Source: Methylotenera sp965234545 (lineage in GTDB: Bacteria > Pseudomonadota > Gammaproteobacteria > Burkholderiales > Methylophilaceae). From it: a stretch of DNA of 64,000 nt. This document shows, in pieces, positions 38,025 to 46,570 of the stretch. Under the pieces are notes generated by a model. The model was given only the letters and a program-made list of their open reading frames with translations, did not search any database and had not been told where the DNA came from. The stretch's first letter is position 1. Each line of letters starts with the position of its first letter. A program made the translations under genes and the position numbers. Location: positions 1,240,001-1,304,000 of the forward strand of contig OZ248348.1 of the NCBI GenBank assembly GCA_965234545.1, written 5' to 3'.

Positions 38025-38876
38025 TTAAAATAAAATGCGGGCGCTTAATTCTACGGCATCAATGTCGGTCGTAAGCTCACCGCTCAAGCCCATGGGCGCT
38101 TGAGACACATCGCTGTATAAACTGTTCCTACTGCAGGTTAAGCCTAGCCAAAGGTTTTTAGTAACAGCGCGACTAACGGTCAAATAGGCCAGATAGCCGT
38201 GTGTTTTTTTCACCGATCCATCCGTCAATTGACTGGACGGTGATCGTATGCCGTTAGCCGAAAAAAGAATCAGGTAATCGCCCCAGCCTTTGGATAAATT
38301 GCCGCCGAAGGTGGTAGTACGAAACGTGCCATTATTGTTTGTTTTTTCGCTAGCACTGAGGCTGGCCACCCACTGATCGGGACCCACATACATACCCGTC
38401 ACACCGGCAACCACATTAACAAAACCAGGCTGTGCAATGATGGGCGACAACATAGGCTGAACGCCAAGGGATAGCTTTAATCGCCAAGGCTGCTCTGTAC
38501 CCCAAAGCTTGCTACCGGTAAAAATAGGACTGGAAAAAGCCTGCACGTCTAGACCAGGGAGTGTGGTATCCGCTTTTAGTGTGCCAACGTAGGTGGTGGA
38601 AACGCTAATGGCGTAAGCATCAGGCAAGCCCATCGCAAAGTATTGATAAAAGTTTAGACCCTCACTCTTGCCAACCAAGCTAAAAAAACGCGTATCGACT
38701 CGGGTGCTGGATTTAAAGTAAGCTACCGCAGAGTCAGACTCAAATTGATTTTCTTGCAAATACAGTGCTGGCGAATACGGCGACAGTTGCTCAGCACGCA
38801 AGGGCTTACTGCATACAAGCGCTGCAGCAATCGCAAAAAGATACATTAGCGGTGTTTTGCGTGTTTGAAAATTCAC
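38025..38876 (-). CDS. Predicted outer-membrane beta-barrel protein
   Basis: A 283-residue protein I do not recognise. It has a signal peptide (TPLMYLFAIAAALVCSKPLRA), alternating hydrophobic/polar strands rich in aromatic residues (YAISVSTTYVGTL, WRLKLSLGVQPML, LWLGLTCSRNSLY) and a C-terminal ELSARILF ending in Phe, all features of outer-membrane barrels. It converges on the response-regulator gene with a 17-base gap. No function is assigned. Confidence 0.65.
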   Translation of the reverse strand: MNFQTRKTPLMYLFAIAAALVCSKPLRAEQLSPYSPALYLQENQFESDSAVAYFKSSTRVDTRFFSLVGKSEGLNFYQYFAMGLPDAYAISVSTTYVGTLKADTTLPGLDVQAFSSPIFTGSKLWGTEQPWRLKLSLGVQPMLSPIIAQPGFVNVVAGVTGMYVGPDQWVASLSASEKTNNNGTFRTTTFGGNLSKGWGDYLILFSANGIRSPSSQLTDGSVKKTHGYLAYLTVSRAVTKNLWLGLTCSRNSLYSDVSQAPMGLSGELTTDIDAVELSARILF

Positions 38877-39155
38877 AGGCTATCCAGACTGATTGCTAGT
38901 TAAGCATTGGTTTTTAATGTTCTTGTGCTGTTCAAGAATGTAAGCCTGAAACGCGGTATTTCGCACCCCAATTAGCCAGTAAATATCTTAATATATAATC
39001 CCTCCATCGCCAACTGCAGTAAGGCAGAAGTGCCGCAATGGCATTCCCGTCATTTCTAAGTCTCAAACAACTCGGCTTGAAATTCGTGAAGGGTCTTATC
39101 CGTAGAATCTATGACATGAATATCATGATTCATACGCCAATGCCCGACCTACAGC

Positions 39156-41696
39156 CTAGCGGCTACTCGCTGCGTGCCAAATGTTATTGGCGTAATCGCC
39201 TATGGCCCTATCACTGGAGAATTTAGCCATGTTGGCCACGTTCAAAATCGCCATGCGTGTCCACTCGTCCGGCTTTTGATACAACTGCCCGACACGGTCT
39301 TGGGTTTCAATGTAGCTAGCGTAATCGGCTAACAACAAATACTGGTCGCCGTTGTTGAGCAGATTGTCCACCACGGCTTGGTATCGATTGGGTTCATCCA
39401 CCGAGAAGAAGCCGCTCGCTATCATATCCAACACTTCTTTTAATGCCGGATTGCCTTCGTAATAGTCACGCGGGTTGTAACCGTTAGCCTTGGTCTCCGC
39501 CACTTGCGGCGTGGTCAGGCCAAAGATAAAGATGTTCTCCAAGCCCACTTCTTCCATAATCTCGACGTTGGCGCCATCCAAAGTGCCTATGGTGAGCGCA
39601 CCGTTGAGCGCCATTTTCATGTTGCCGGTGCCGCTGGCTTCCGTGCCGGCGGTGGAGATCTGCTCAGACAAATCGCTGCCAGGGAAAAGAATCTCTGCTG
39701 CCGATACTTCGTAATTCGGGTAGTACACCACTTTCAGTTGGTCGCCCACTGCCACGTCTTCATTGACAATGGCCGCCACGTCGTTAATCAAGCGGATGAT
39801 TTGCTTGGCCATCCAATAGCCGGGCGCGGCTTTACCACCAAAAATAATGGTGCGCGGCGTGATGCCTTTTTCACCGCGGCGTATGCGGTTGTACAAGGTG
39901 ATGACGTGCAAAACGTTGAGCAACTGGCGTTTGTATTCATGGATGCGCTTAATTTGCACATCAAACAAACTGTTTACATTGAGTTTAATGCCGGTTTTTT
40001 GCTCTATCTTGTCGGCCAAACGTTGTTTATTGGCCAGCTTCACTTTAGCAAAGGCCTTGCGGAAATCGGCATCATCTGCCAAAGGCGTGATTTTTTTGAT
40101 TTGCGTGAGGTCTTTTTTGAAACCGGCGCCTATGGCTTTTTCGATCAAGGAAGTTAAGCCTGGGTTGGCTTGGTTGAGCCAACGGCGTGGGGTAATGCCA
40201 TTGGTGACATTGGTCATTTTGCCCGGGTAAATTTTATCGAAATCGGCAAACAGATGCTGTTTCAACAACTCGCTATGCAAGGCGGCCACGCCGTTGACGG
40301 TATGGCTACCGACCACCGCCAAGTGTGCCATGCGTACCCGTCTGCCATGACTTTCATCGATAATGGAGACGCGGCGCAACAAATCGGCATCGCCAGGGAA
40401 ATGGTGGTTCACCGTGTGCAAGAATTCGTGGTTAATTTTGTAGATGATTTCCAAATGGCGCGGCAACAAGCGGCCGAACAATTCCACCGACCAGGTTTCC
40501 AGCGCTTCTGGCATCAAGGTGTGGTTGGTGTATGCAAAAATCTTCACCACCAAACTCCATGCCAGGTCCCAAGCCAAGCCATGCACGTCGACCAATTGGT
40601 ACATCATCTCGGCCACGCCTATGGACGGGTGGGTGTCGTTCAACTGGATCGCCACCTTCTCTGGTAGCAACTTCCAATCGGCAGGCTTATTCATGTCATG
40701 CGCGCTTAAAAAGCGGCGCAAGATGTCTTGTATGGAGGCCGACACAAAGAAATACTGTTGTTTCAAACGCAGTTCTTTACCCAACACCGAGGTGTCGTTG
40801 GGGTACAAGACTTTAGAAATGTTTTCGCTGTCGTTACGCTCTTGCACCGACTTTTCATAATTGCCATCGTTAAAATGGCCTAGATCGAATTCGCGCGCGG
40901 CCTTAGCCGACCACAAGCGTAGGCTGTTGACCGTCTCACCACCAAAACCGGGTACCGGCACATCGTAAGCCATGGCCACCACGTGTTCGGCATCCACCCA
41001 ATGCTGGGCTTGCTCACCGGATTCGGCTTCGTACTTGACCACGTGGCCGTAAAATTTAATTTGGTAGGTCGCTTCTGGGCGTTGGAACTCCCAGATGTTG
41101 CCGTAGCGCAACCAATTGTCGGGATTCTCAACTTGCTGGCCGTTTTCTATGGTTTGCTTGAACATACCGTATTCGTAACGGATGCCGTAACCGGTGGCCG
41201 GAATGGCCATGGTGGCCATGGAATCCAAGAAACAGGCTGCCAAGCGGCCCAAACCACCGTTACCCAAGGCCGCGTCGTTTTCCATTTCCACGGTATTTTC
41301 TAAATCGCGACCCAGGCTGCTCAAGCCTGCCTTTAATTGGTCATTGATGCCCAAATTAAGTGCGGCATTGCTGAGCATGCGGCCAATCAAAAACTCCAAT
41401 GATAAATAGTAAACACGTTTCGGGTCATCGCGGTAATAGGCTTCTGCGGTTTTCACCCAACGCTCCACCACGTGATCGCGCACCGTGTAACTGGCTGCTT
41501 CATACCAATCTCTTGGCGTCGCGGCGTCGCTGGTTTTAAAGCTAGAAAAAATCAAATGATTCTGCAAAGCCTGATCAATAGGCGAAAGTTTAGGCAACAC
41601 AGCCGCCTTAGCTTTACTTTTACCAGTGGCCTTCACCGACGTTTTTGTGGATTTTTTTAATGGGTTTTTCACTGCGGATTTCACTGAGCTGGTCAT
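39156..41696 (-). CDS. glgP: Glycogen/alpha-glucan phosphorylase
   Basis: Releases glucose 1-phosphate from glycogen or maltodextrin with pyridoxal phosphate. It is 846 residues with the full GT35 phosphorylase fold. Motifs include NGGLGRLAACFLDSMAT, the glucan-site segment RIHEYKRQLLNVLHV, and the PLP-binding block EASGTGNMKMALNGALTIGT with the Schiff-base Lys in GNMKM. The first 40 residues are a Lys/Ala/Ser-rich extension (KNPLKKSTKTSVKATGKSKA) not needed by the family. No other glycogen genes are adjacent. The gene is separated from htpG by about 170 bases including that gene's terminator. Confidence 0.95.
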   Translation of the reverse strand: MTSSVKSAVKNPLKKSTKTSVKATGKSKAKAAVLPKLSPIDQALQNHLIFSSFKTSDAATPRDWYEAASYTVRDHVVERWVKTAEAYYRDDPKRVYYLSLEFLIGRMLSNAALNLGINDQLKAGLSSLGRDLENTVEMENDAALGNGGLGRLAACFLDSMATMAIPATGYGIRYEYGMFKQTIENGQQVENPDNWLRYGNIWEFQRPEATYQIKFYGHVVKYEAESGEQAQHWVDAEHVVAMAYDVPVPGFGGETVNSLRLWSAKAAREFDLGHFNDGNYEKSVQERNDSENISKVLYPNDTSVLGKELRLKQQYFFVSASIQDILRRFLSAHDMNKPADWKLLPEKVAIQLNDTHPSIGVAEMMYQLVDVHGLAWDLAWSLVVKIFAYTNHTLMPEALETWSVELFGRLLPRHLEIIYKINHEFLHTVNHHFPGDADLLRRVSIIDESHGRRVRMAHLAVVGSHTVNGVAALHSELLKQHLFADFDKIYPGKMTNVTNGITPRRWLNQANPGLTSLIEKAIGAGFKKDLTQIKKITPLADDADFRKAFAKVKLANKQRLADKIEQKTGIKLNVNSLFDVQIKRIHEYKRQLLNVLHVITLYNRIRRGEKGITPRTIIFGGKAAPGYWMAKQIIRLINDVAAIVNEDVAVGDQLKVVYYPNYEVSAAEILFPGSDLSEQISTAGTEASGTGNMKMALNGALTIGTLDGANVEIMEEVGLENIFIFGLTTPQVAETKANGYNPRDYYEGNPALKEVLDMIASGFFSVDEPNRYQAVVDNLLNNGDQYLLLADYASYIETQDRVGQLYQKPDEWTRMAILNVANMAKFSSDRAIGDYANNIWHAASSR

Positions 41697-41813
41697 GGTT
41701 GCCTTCTATTGCGTCGCTTTAAGGTGGGTCTAGTACGATTAACTTACTGCTGTATTTTAGCAAAATTTGTGCCAGCTATAAATGACAGAGATGCTACCAA
41801 AATGTAACGGCCA

Positions 41814-41845
41814 TAAAAAACCCGCTAAGCAGCGCTTAGCGGGTT
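41814..41845 (-). terminator. Rho-independent terminator of htpG
   Basis: On the minus strand a hairpin with stem AACCCGCTAAGC and a 3-base loop is followed by a run of six T residues, 21 bases past the htpG stop codon. The 12-bp stem is perfect. Confidence 0.9.
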
Positions 41846-41865
41846 AATCGTTAGGCTTATTGCAA

Positions 41866-43764
41866 TTAAACAATCAAGCTGTTCATGCGCTTCACAAAAC
41901 TAGCTGGGTCATTCAGGCTGCCACCCTCCGCCAACAAAGCTTGATCAAACAAGACCAAGGCCAAGTCATTAAATACAGCGTCTGCCGTTTCATTTTCCAA
42001 ACGCTTGACCAATTTATGGCCAGGGTTAATCTCCAAGATGGGTTTGGATTCCGGTGCTGTTTGCCCGGCCGCCTTCAACATGCGCGCTAGGTTGCCGGAT
42101 AGATCGTTGGCATCGCTCACCAAGCAAGCCGGCGAATCGGTCAATCGGTGCGTCACCCGCACGTCTTTCACTTGCTCGCCCAAGCTGGTTTTGATTTTTT
42201 CCACCAAAGACTTGGCTTCTTCCTCAATTTTCTTTTGGATGTCTTTTTCGGTATCGGATTCCAACTTACCTAAATCCAAATCACCTTTGGCGATGGACTG
42301 CAGTTTTTTACCGTCAAACTCGGTCAAGCTGCCTAGCAACCATTCGTCCACACGATCAGACAAGAGCAACACTTCTATGCCTTTTTTGCGGAAAATTTCC
42401 AAGTGCGGGCTGTGTTGCGCCGCAGCAAAGCTCTCGGCAGTAATGTAGTAGATCAGCTCTTGCTCAGGCTGCATGCGCGCGATGTAGTCTTTCAGCGACA
42501 CAGTTTGCGCTTCGGTGTCGGCCTTGGTTGAGGCGAACCTTAGCAAGCCGGCAATTTTGTCTTTATTGGCAAAATCTTCACCTGGGCCTTCTTTTAGCAC
42601 GCGGCCAAACTCGCCATAAAATTTAGCGTAATCGTCCGGTTTGTTCTCCGCCATGTCTTCTAGCAAACTTAAAACCTTTTTCACTGAACCGGCTTTGATG
42701 GCATCCACGTCGCGACTCGATTGCAAGATCTCGCGTGACACGTTCAAGGGCAAATCACTGGTATCGATCACACCACGGACAAAGCGCAAGTATTGCGGCA
42801 TTAATTTTTCTGCGTCCTCCATGATAAACACGCGTTTAACGTACAACTTAATGCCATGCCGACGTTCGCGGTCGTACAAATCGAACGGTGCCTTGCTTGG
42901 GATGTACAACAAGGAGATGTATTCTTGCTTGCCTTCCACTCGGCTGTGCGTGTAGCTCAGGGCATTTTCAAAATCGTGTGACACGTGTTTATAAAACGCT
43001 TGGTACTCGTCCTCAGTGATGTCGTTTTTATTGCGCGCCCACAAGGCCGAAGCGGTGTTGACCGTTTCGTCTTCATCGGTCGGCACCTCGGCACCGTCTT
43101 TCCATTCCGATTTCTTCATGACGATGGGCAAGGTGATGTGGTCCGAGTATTTGCGGATGATGGTTTTAAGTTTCCAGTCGCTTAAAAATTCGTCTTCGGC
43201 TTCACGCAAATGCAACACCACGTCGGTACCGCGCATGGCTTTGTCTGCATCTTCTAAAGTGAAATCGCCTTCGCCGCTGGATTCCCAACGGACCGCTGTG
43301 GCTTCACCGGCACGGCGGGTGGTTAAGCTGACTTTATCGGCAATGATAAAAGCCGAGTAAAAGCCCACACCAAATTGGCCTATCAGGTTGGCGTCCTTGG
43401 CTTGATCACCGGACAAGGCGTTAAAGAATTCCTTGGTGCCGGATTTAGCAATGGTACCGATGTTGCTGATCACTTCATCGCGGCTCATGCCTATGCCGTT
43501 ATCGCTAATGGTCACGGTGCGCGCGTCTTTGTCGAAAGCGATGCGTATTTTTAAATCGCTGTCGCCGTCATACAAGGCACCGTTAGAGATGGCCTCGAAG
43601 CGCAATTTATCGGCGGCATCCGATGCGTTGGAAATGAGTTCGCGCAAGACAATTTCTTTATTGCTGTATAGCGAATGGATCATCAATTGCAAGAGTTGCT
43701 TAACCTCAGCCTGAAACGGCATGGATTGTTTATTGTTCGATTTTGCGTTGCTGTCTTTTGCCAC
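41866..43764 (-). CDS. htpG: Hsp90-family chaperone
   Basis: Bacterial Hsp90, an ATP-dependent cytosolic chaperone (632 residues, usual length). N-terminal GHKL ATPase motifs are NASDAADKLRFEAI, VTISDNGIGMSRDEV and GQFGVGFYSAFIIAD. The middle and dimerisation domains follow (SREILQSSRDVDAI, GVIDTSDLPLNVSRE). The start is GTG: AGGAG stands 8 bases before it and the protein then reads MAKDSNAKSNNKQ. A sigma-32-type promoter lies upstream and a strong terminator downstream, so it is a single-gene heat-shock unit. Confidence 0.96.
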   Translation of the reverse strand: MAKDSNAKSNNKQSMPFQAEVKQLLQLMIHSLYSNKEIVLRELISNASDAADKLRFEAISNGALYDGDSDLKIRIAFDKDARTVTISDNGIGMSRDEVISNIGTIAKSGTKEFFNALSGDQAKDANLIGQFGVGFYSAFIIADKVSLTTRRAGEATAVRWESSGEGDFTLEDADKAMRGTDVVLHLREAEDEFLSDWKLKTIIRKYSDHITLPIVMKKSEWKDGAEVPTDEDETVNTASALWARNKNDITEDEYQAFYKHVSHDFENALSYTHSRVEGKQEYISLLYIPSKAPFDLYDRERRHGIKLYVKRVFIMEDAEKLMPQYLRFVRGVIDTSDLPLNVSREILQSSRDVDAIKAGSVKKVLSLLEDMAENKPDDYAKFYGEFGRVLKEGPGEDFANKDKIAGLLRFASTKADTEAQTVSLKDYIARMQPEQELIYYITAESFAAAQHSPHLEIFRKKGIEVLLLSDRVDEWLLGSLTEFDGKKLQSIAKGDLDLGKLESDTEKDIQKKIEEEAKSLVEKIKTSLGEQVKDVRVTHRLTDSPACLVSDANDLSGNLARMLKAAGQTAPESKPILEINPGHKLVKRLENETADAVFNDLALVLFDQALLAEGGSLNDPASFVKRMNSLIV

Positions 43765-43808
43765 GGCTTTTGCTCCTAAAATTTTTTACTAAAAAAAACA
43801 CTGTGTTC

Positions 43809-43837
43809 TAGTTGGGGGTGATGCGGAATATTTCAAG
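43809..43837 (-). promoter_or_regulatory. Sigma-32 (RpoH) heat-shock promoter of htpG
   Basis: The minus strand reads CTTGAA, a 14-base spacer, then CCCCAACTA, close to the enterobacterial sigma-32 consensus CTTGAA-N13/15-CCCCATNTA. It ends about 45 bases before the htpG start codon, an appropriate distance for a chaperone gene known to be heat-inducible in other bacteria. Confidence 0.75.
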
Positions 43838-43849
43838 TTAAAAATTATT

Positions 43850-43871
43850 TGTCATAAAACTTTCAAACTAT
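43850..43871 (+). promoter_or_regulatory. Candidate Pho box upstream of ppx
   Basis: TGTCATAAAAC followed by TTTCAAACTAT forms two 11-base PhoB-type half repeats, with a TAATAC-like -10 about 18 bases downstream. The first half matches the Pho consensus well and the second poorly. The outer ends also form an inverted repeat (TTTGTCAT...ATGACAAA), so another regulator is possible. Confidence 0.45.
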
Positions 43872-43895
43872 AATGACAAAATAAACAATAATACT

Positions 43896-43918
43896 GTTTA
43901 TTCCGTTTTGGAATAAAC
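43896..43918. promoter_or_regulatory. Perfect inverted repeat in the ppx leader
   Basis: GTTTATTCC and its exact reverse complement are separated by 5 bases, 30 bases before the ppx start codon. It may be an operator or a leader hairpin. A related sequence (ACTGTTTATACCGTTT), without the second arm, is upstream of the Lys-rich gene at 45503-45517. Confidence 0.4.
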
Positions 43919-43947
43919 GCTGGCCATCCCCTAAGGCACCTTTATAC

Positions 43948-45453
43948 ATGCACGCCCCACTAGACAAATCTTTATTGGCCGCCATCGACTTAGGCTCGAA
44001 TAGCTTTAGGCTGGAAATTGGCCAAGTGAACAGCGGCTTTATACAACGCGTGGAATACCTAAAGGAACCGGTGCGCCAAGGCGGCGATTTAGACGAAGAC
44101 CGCAACCTAACCATGGAAGCCATGGAACGGGGCGTGCGCTGCTTGGCACGGTTTGGCGAACGCATACAGGGCTTTGCGCCTAGCCAGGTCAGAGCCGTCG
44201 CCACGCAAACCTTACGCGAAGCCAATAACCGCGATGTGTTTCTAAAAATGGCGAAAAAGGCACTGGGCTTTGATGTAGAGGTGATATCCGGGGTGGAAGA
44301 AGCCCGCTTAATCTACCAAGGCGTCAGTCGCTTCCTACCGCAATCGAATGAACGCCGTTTGGTTATAGACATAGGCGGTCGGTCCACCGAATTCATCTTA
44401 GGTCAGGGCTTTAATGCGCAGCACACCGCTTCCTTACACGTGGGTTCGGTGGCCTGGTCCTTAAAGCATTTCGCTAACGGCGATTTCACCGAAAATGCGT
44501 TCACCCGCGCCGAGATTGCCGCCGAATCTATCTTTGATACGCTGGGCGTCAATTACCACCAAAAACACTGGGACGTCGCTTACGGCGCATCCGGTACGGT
44601 GGGCGCGATTGCCGATGTGCTGGAACAATACGGCAGGCCAGCCGACACCATCAGCAAGGAGGGCTTGTTGTGGTTACGCGAGGAATTACTGCGCGCCAAG
44701 CACACCGATAAATTGCGTTTGCTGGGCTTAAAAGAAGAACGCAAAGCGGTGATTGCTGGCGGCTTATCCATCATGCTAGGGGTGTTTGACTTTTTAAACA
44801 TAGAAACCATGAACGTGGCCAAAGGCGCGCTCAGGCATGGCTTGATGTACGACATGTTAGCCCAAGACACCACCATGCTAGACATGAGAAATGCCTCCGT
44901 CTTGCACTTGATGCATAAGTTTGCCGTGGACGAACAGCATGCCAAAACCGTCGCACTGGTGGCGGAAAAATTATTTGAAAAGATTAGCGCCGACACCCAA
45001 TTTGCTGCAGGCGAACAAGCTGCCCATGCTCGTAAACTGCAATGGGCTAGCCTGCTTCACGAAATGGGCTGCATGGTGTCGCCGATAGACGCGCATTTGC
45101 ACGGCGCCTACATATTGGATCACGCTGAACCGGCGGGCTTTTCTCAGAACGAGTTGCACCGCTTAAGCTTATTGGTCTTGGGTTACCGAGGCAAACTCAA
45201 ACGCCTGGAAGCCGATTTTTCGGATAGGATATTTGTCATGCAGTTGGCTTGTTTGCGCTTGGCCGTGATTTTATGCCACGCCAGACAAATGCCCAATTTA
45301 CGAGGTTTGCAACTGAGCGCCCAACACAACAGCATCACATTGAGCTTAGCCACGAGCTGGGCAGAAAAATACCCGCAGTCCTATTATTTATTAGACGAGG
45401 AAACCGTCGCTTGGCAAAAGACCAACTGGGCTTTTGCGCTAAATCTAAGCTAA
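43948..45453 (+). CDS. ppx: Exopolyphosphatase (Ppx/GppA family)
   Basis: Hydrolyses terminal phosphates of inorganic polyphosphate (501 residues, the long Ppx form with C-terminal HD-like domain). N-terminal ASKHA-fold motifs are AAIDLGSNSFRLEIGQ and VIDIGGRSTEFILG; the segment RAVATQTLREANN lies between them. The C-terminal half (LHEMGCMVSPIDAHLHGAYIL) matches the family's regulatory/processivity domain. It forms a divergently organised polyphosphate locus with ppk1 and sixA, and all three units have Pho-box-like promoters nearby. GppA (pppGpp hydrolysis) activity is an alternative, but the ppk neighbourhood favours Ppx. Confidence 0.9.
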   Translation: MHAPLDKSLLAAIDLGSNSFRLEIGQVNSGFIQRVEYLKEPVRQGGDLDEDRNLTMEAMERGVRCLARFGERIQGFAPSQVRAVATQTLREANNRDVFLKMAKKALGFDVEVISGVEEARLIYQGVSRFLPQSNERRLVIDIGGRSTEFILGQGFNAQHTASLHVGSVAWSLKHFANGDFTENAFTRAEIAAESIFDTLGVNYHQKHWDVAYGASGTVGAIADVLEQYGRPADTISKEGLLWLREELLRAKHTDKLRLLGLKEERKAVIAGGLSIMLGVFDFLNIETMNVAKGALRHGLMYDMLAQDTTMLDMRNASVLHLMHKFAVDEQHAKTVALVAEKLFEKISADTQFAAGEQAAHARKLQWASLLHEMGCMVSPIDAHLHGAYILDHAEPAGFSQNELHRLSLLVLGYRGKLKRLEADFSDRIFVMQLACLRLAVILCHARQMPNLRGLQLSAQHNSITLSLATSWAEKYPQSYYLLDEETVAWQKTNWAFALNLS

Positions 45454-45459
45454 CCAGTT

Positions 45460-45481
45460 TGTCATAAAAAATTCATTTGCG
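45460..45481 (+). promoter_or_regulatory. Candidate Pho box upstream of the Lys-rich gene
   Basis: TGTCATAAAAA followed by ATTCATTTGCG resembles two PhoB half repeats, beginning 7 bases after the ppx stop. A TATAAA lies 17 bases downstream, nearly the same spacing as at ppx. Confidence 0.42.
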
Positions 45482-45532
45482 AACACCGATAAACAATATA
45501 AACTGTTTATACCGTTTAATTAGGATTTCATC

Positions 45533-45955
45533 ATGTCAAAAAATACGCCAAAACCAGTTGCTACGCCAAGCGCAGCAGCTAAACCAAGCACCACAGCAAC
45601 GGCTAGCAAGAAACCCGTCGCAGCTAAAGCCGTGGTCTCCAAACCAGCCGTTTCCAAACCAGCCGTTTCTAAACCGGTCGCTGTGAAAAAAGTGGCCGCT
45701 ACAAAAACACCGGTAGCAAAAACCCCTAAAGCGCCAAAATTGAAAATGGAGCGCGACAGCTTCACCATGCCAAAAACCGAATACGCCCAGTTTGCCGTAT
45801 TAAAAGACCGCTTAGTTAAATTGGGTCAACCGGCTAAAAAGAGTGAGTTATTGCGTGCTGGCATCATGCAATTGGCTGCCATGACAGACGCCGCATTAAA
45901 AGCCGCGATGGCTAAAGTGCCGACCATTAAAACCGGCCGCCCCAACAAAAAATAA
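45533..45955 (+). CDS. Lys/Ala/Pro-rich protein with ribbon-helix-helix-like C-terminus
   Basis: A 140-residue basic protein. Residues 1-70 are a low-complexity tail of K, A, P, V, S and T with a repeated SKPAVSKPAVSKPV segment, like histone-H1/AlgP-type tails. Residues 72-125 (RDSFTMPKTEYAQFAVLKDR, then KKSELLRAGIMQLAAM) look like a small beta-helix-helix DNA-binding domain. The end (GRPNKK) is again basic. The function is unknown. The position between ppx and sixA/ppk1 and the Pho-box-like promoter suggest a role with polyphosphate, for example a granule- or nucleoid-associated protein that binds the polyanion through its Lys tail. That is inference. Confidence 0.8.
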   Translation: MSKNTPKPVATPSAAAKPSTTATASKKPVAAKAVVSKPAVSKPAVSKPVAVKKVAATKTPVAKTPKAPKLKMERDSFTMPKTEYAQFAVLKDRLVKLGQPAKKSELLRAGIMQLAAMTDAALKAAMAKVPTIKTGRPNKK

Positions 45956-45980
45956 ACCATGAATTGAGTTAAGCATGGCA

Positions 45981-46054
45981 TCGCGGCGAGGCGCCGCTCC
46001 TACACAAACAAAGCATTGCTTAAGGCCTTACGTAGGAGCGGCGCCTCGCCGCGA
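45981..46054. repeat. REPIN: inverted pair of GTAG-type REP elements
   Basis: Two 23-base arms (45981-46003 and 46032-46054) are perfect reverse complements. Each carries a GTAGGAG head and an internal hairpin GCGGCG-CCT-CGCCGC. The 28-base spacer is unrelated. This is the architecture of REP pairs (REPINs) mobilised by RAYT (TnpA-REP) transposases. It lies between convergent genes and could also act as a two-way transcription stop. No RAYT gene is in the window. Confidence 0.8.
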
Positions 46055-46064
46055 AGGTTTTGAA

Positions 46065-46559
46065 TTAATAAGTGGGCTGTTGCACGGCAAACAAATACGT
46101 TTGCACGGCCGGCCCATTCTCTTGGCTGATAAGCCGCTGGCGCAACCACCAAATCGCGCCTTTCTTCACCACACACGCATTAGGCATGGCCAATAAATGG
46201 CTGATTAATAAGCCTAAATTGGGCTGATGGCCCACCACCAATATCGTTTGCTGATGGTTGTCATTGAGCAGATGCGGCAGCATGTCGGCCACCGTATTAT
46301 CAATCGATAGGTAATCCACCACTTGCACTTGGCGCTTGGTTTTGTTCGGGTTAAGTGGCGGCAGTGCAGCAACCGTCTCTAGGCAACGCTTGGCTGGACT
46401 AGACAGTATGGTGGTGTTTTGCGGCAGGAACTGGTCTAACCAATCCGCCATGCGACGCGCATCCTTGCGACCTTGCTTGGAAAGTGCCCTATCGGCATCC
46501 AAACCGCTAGCACTGTCGTCTTCAGCGTCCGCATGACGCCACAGAATTAAATTAGCCAT
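46065..46559 (-). CDS. sixA: SixA-type phosphohistidine phosphatase
   Basis: A small histidine-phosphatase (164 residues) that removes phosphate from phosphohistidine in HPt domains or PTS proteins. The catalytic RHG-type motif is LILWRHADAE (His 7 region), then ALSKQGRKDARRMADWL, SSPAKRCLETV and the second His in ILVVGHQPNLGLL. SixA proteins have this short single-domain form. It lies 11 bases downstream of ppk1 on the same strand, so it is probably cotranscribed. Because PPK1 works through a phosphohistidine, a functional link is conceivable but not shown. Confidence 0.87.
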   Translation of the reverse strand: MANLILWRHADAEDDSASGLDADRALSKQGRKDARRMADWLDQFLPQNTTILSSPAKRCLETVAALPPLNPNKTKRQVQVVDYLSIDNTVADMLPHLLNDNHQQTILVVGHQPNLGLLISHLLAMPNACVVKKGAIWWLRQRLISQENGPAVQTYLFAVQQPTY

Positions 46560-46570
46560 GCCGACAGCGA

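Noticed and set aside
39038..39226. 62-codon plus-strand frame near the end of glgP
   Set aside because: It overlaps the glgP 3' end antisense, has no ribosome-binding site and no recognisable protein features.
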